64,000 bases of DNA from positions 1,248,561-1,312,560 of the forward strand of contig VXAY01002200.1 of NCBI GenBank assembly GCA_013399855.1, read 5' to 3'. The translations under genes and the position numbers were made by a program. The notes beneath the pieces are model-generated. The model made no database searches. It was not told the DNA's origin and was given only the letters and a program-made list of their open reading frames with translations. This DNA comes from Oxyruncus cristatus (Eukaryota > Chordata > Aves > Passeriformes > Cotingidae). Shown here one piece after another: positions 62,620-64,000 of the stretch. How positions within the stretch are numbered: the stretch's first letter is position 1; the number at the start of each line of letters is the position of its first letter.

Positions 62620-64000
62620 GGAGAAGAAGCACCAGAAACTGCCCAAGACCTGACTCTCAGCTGTGTGTGCTCTCAGTGACCCTGCAAAGCACTTAAGCAC
62701 ATGCTCAACTCAGTGCACAGGTATGCCTTCATTGACTTTTCGAGGACAGGTATGCCAGGTATGCAACATCTTACAGGGCAAAGCTCTTCACACAGCAGTT
62801 CTCAAACACTTCCCTGTTATAACTTAGTTTCTGACATTCTCATAACTCTAAATATTCATCCAAACAGTTTAGTATCTGTTGAGTCAGGACGCCACTTGTA
62901 ACACACTTGGGGCACGACCTCTGGTCTCAGAACTGTCCCAGAGCCCTGAGAGCACAGAGTGAGTTTCTCTGGTGATTATATGTCAGTATTTGACCACTAC
63001 ACAAGCAAGGAAAACCTCTCTCATTACTGAGGTTGGTTTGGGCACTAGTCCAGTTCTGCCAGGGCCTTTATCTTCCCATGTAGTTAGTAATCAGGTTTGT
63101 TCCACCTCACCCATATTTAGTCTGGTAGCTGAGCATCATCTCAATAAGGCGAGCAGCTCGTTTTCCTAATTGGACCCTTCAGGCTTCAGATCATGTTTGT
63201 GCAAGACACAGTAGAATAGCTCAAAGAATTCAAGTTCTAGTTGATTCAGGTAATAGAGAGGCTTGGTAGCATCTGCTGCATTTGAGACAAATTGGTTGCT
63301 GTGACCCAACACAGTTGTTTGGTTGTTTTGGATATTTGAGCATTCCCATATATCTGAAGCATCCAGTATAGCTTTCAGCCTACGATCTAAGCACAATATA
63401 ACAAATTAACTAAGCAAAGGAGCCAATAATCAGATGTCGCATACTAAGAGGTTAATAGCAGAAAATTAGCACAAAGGAAAATGTAATCTAAAATTACCAT
63501 GTAACTGTCAGATAGTGACAGAGGAGGACTGCTGGAACCAAAAATATTTGCTGTGCTGCAGTAGAGAAAGATGATCAAAAATCATATATTTGTCCAGAAT
63601 GGAAATTTTACCTTGCATTCATGAAACCAGCAGCTGGAAAAATAAATCTCAGCACTTTCAAACACATGCTACCTCTTATTTGTACCCTCATTTTCCAGGC
63701 AAACAAGTAGTTTCTTAAAGAAACCAACACTGTTGGATTCATCAGTTTAAGTGCCTGCAAGCTGGGCAGTCCCTGAAGCTCCATCCATGCTCTGCAGTGA
63801 GACAGACTTCTCAAATCCAACTCAATCCCATCCTGAGCAAAGTGGGGTTTGTCACCTGATACTTTTTTCTTCCCCTTTCATTGAATGTTGCCTTGTTCTA
63901 ATATAGCTCAAGAGGGTAAACACAAACACCACCATCCCCTCGCAACTTTCTCTATCCCATTCATTAATTTGTATAACTCTTAGTCATCTGCTCTCTAACA
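62620..64000. other. Unique non-coding DNA, no gene seen
   Basis: Ordinary sequence right of the LTR with no recognised gene, repeat or RNA. Short frames (65 to 76 codons) on both strands match nothing I know. Confidence 0.6.

Noticed and set aside
1..64000. Prokaryotic-type features (operons, CRISPR arrays, ribosome binding sites, insertion sequences)
   Set aside because: The repeats show this is animal nuclear DNA. Many listed frames open with GTG or TTG, which has no meaning here, and no array of spaced direct repeats is present.
1..64000. Proviral gag, pol or env remnants and CR1 reverse transcriptase
   Set aside because: No frame shows the characteristic motifs of these proteins; only untranslated CR1 tails and a solo LTR are present.

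Overview
The window looks like avian nuclear DNA, and I find no gene in it that I can name. Two interspersed repeats identify the lineage. One is a 5'-truncated CR1 LINE tail at 6903-7140 (minus strand) with the family's terminal 8-bp repeats. The other is a full-length solo LTR of a bird endogenous retrovirus at 62036-62619. CR1 occurs across sauropsids, but the LTR is of a type I know only from birds. Sparse transposons, AT-rich sequence with little CpG, and no long coding frame fit a large intron or gene-poor intergenic stretch of a bird chromosome. The species cannot be told.

Layout. 1-6902: unique non-coding DNA, with a possible minus-strand transcript 3' end near 395-800. 6903-7140: CR1. 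7141-23375: unique sequence with an older CR1 scrap (17575-17645), a G-quadruplex motif (12661-12677) and a TAATTA cluster near 11835. 23376-25066: a cluster of three CTTT arrays, one interrupted by eight Ns, the largest (24449-24824) carrying a 13-bp higher-order unit. 25067-37111: unique sequence with a GC-richer patch (35330-35770) and a two-copy 48-bp tandem duplication (36096-36191). 37111-37200: two poly(A) runs plus a 44-base A tract around two Ns. 37201-62035: unique sequence with a strong minus-strand G-quadruplex motif (47308-47331), a second GC-richer patch holding a 160-codon open frame (51515-51997), a T12G10 tract, an AAT repeat and several exon-like splice-site pairs. 62036-62619: the solo LTR. 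62620-64000: unique sequence.

How parts work together: there is no operon, gene cluster or evident pathway. All open frames are short, many open only with GTG or TTG (meaningless in an animal genome), and none shows a recognisable domain. The best leads are a 45-base phase-0 candidate exon at 53149-53193, a 9-base candidate microexon at 55909-55917, the possible polyadenylation end near base 400, and AT-rich blocks that resemble conserved developmental enhancers. All of these need alignment or RNA data. I found no previously undescribed system.
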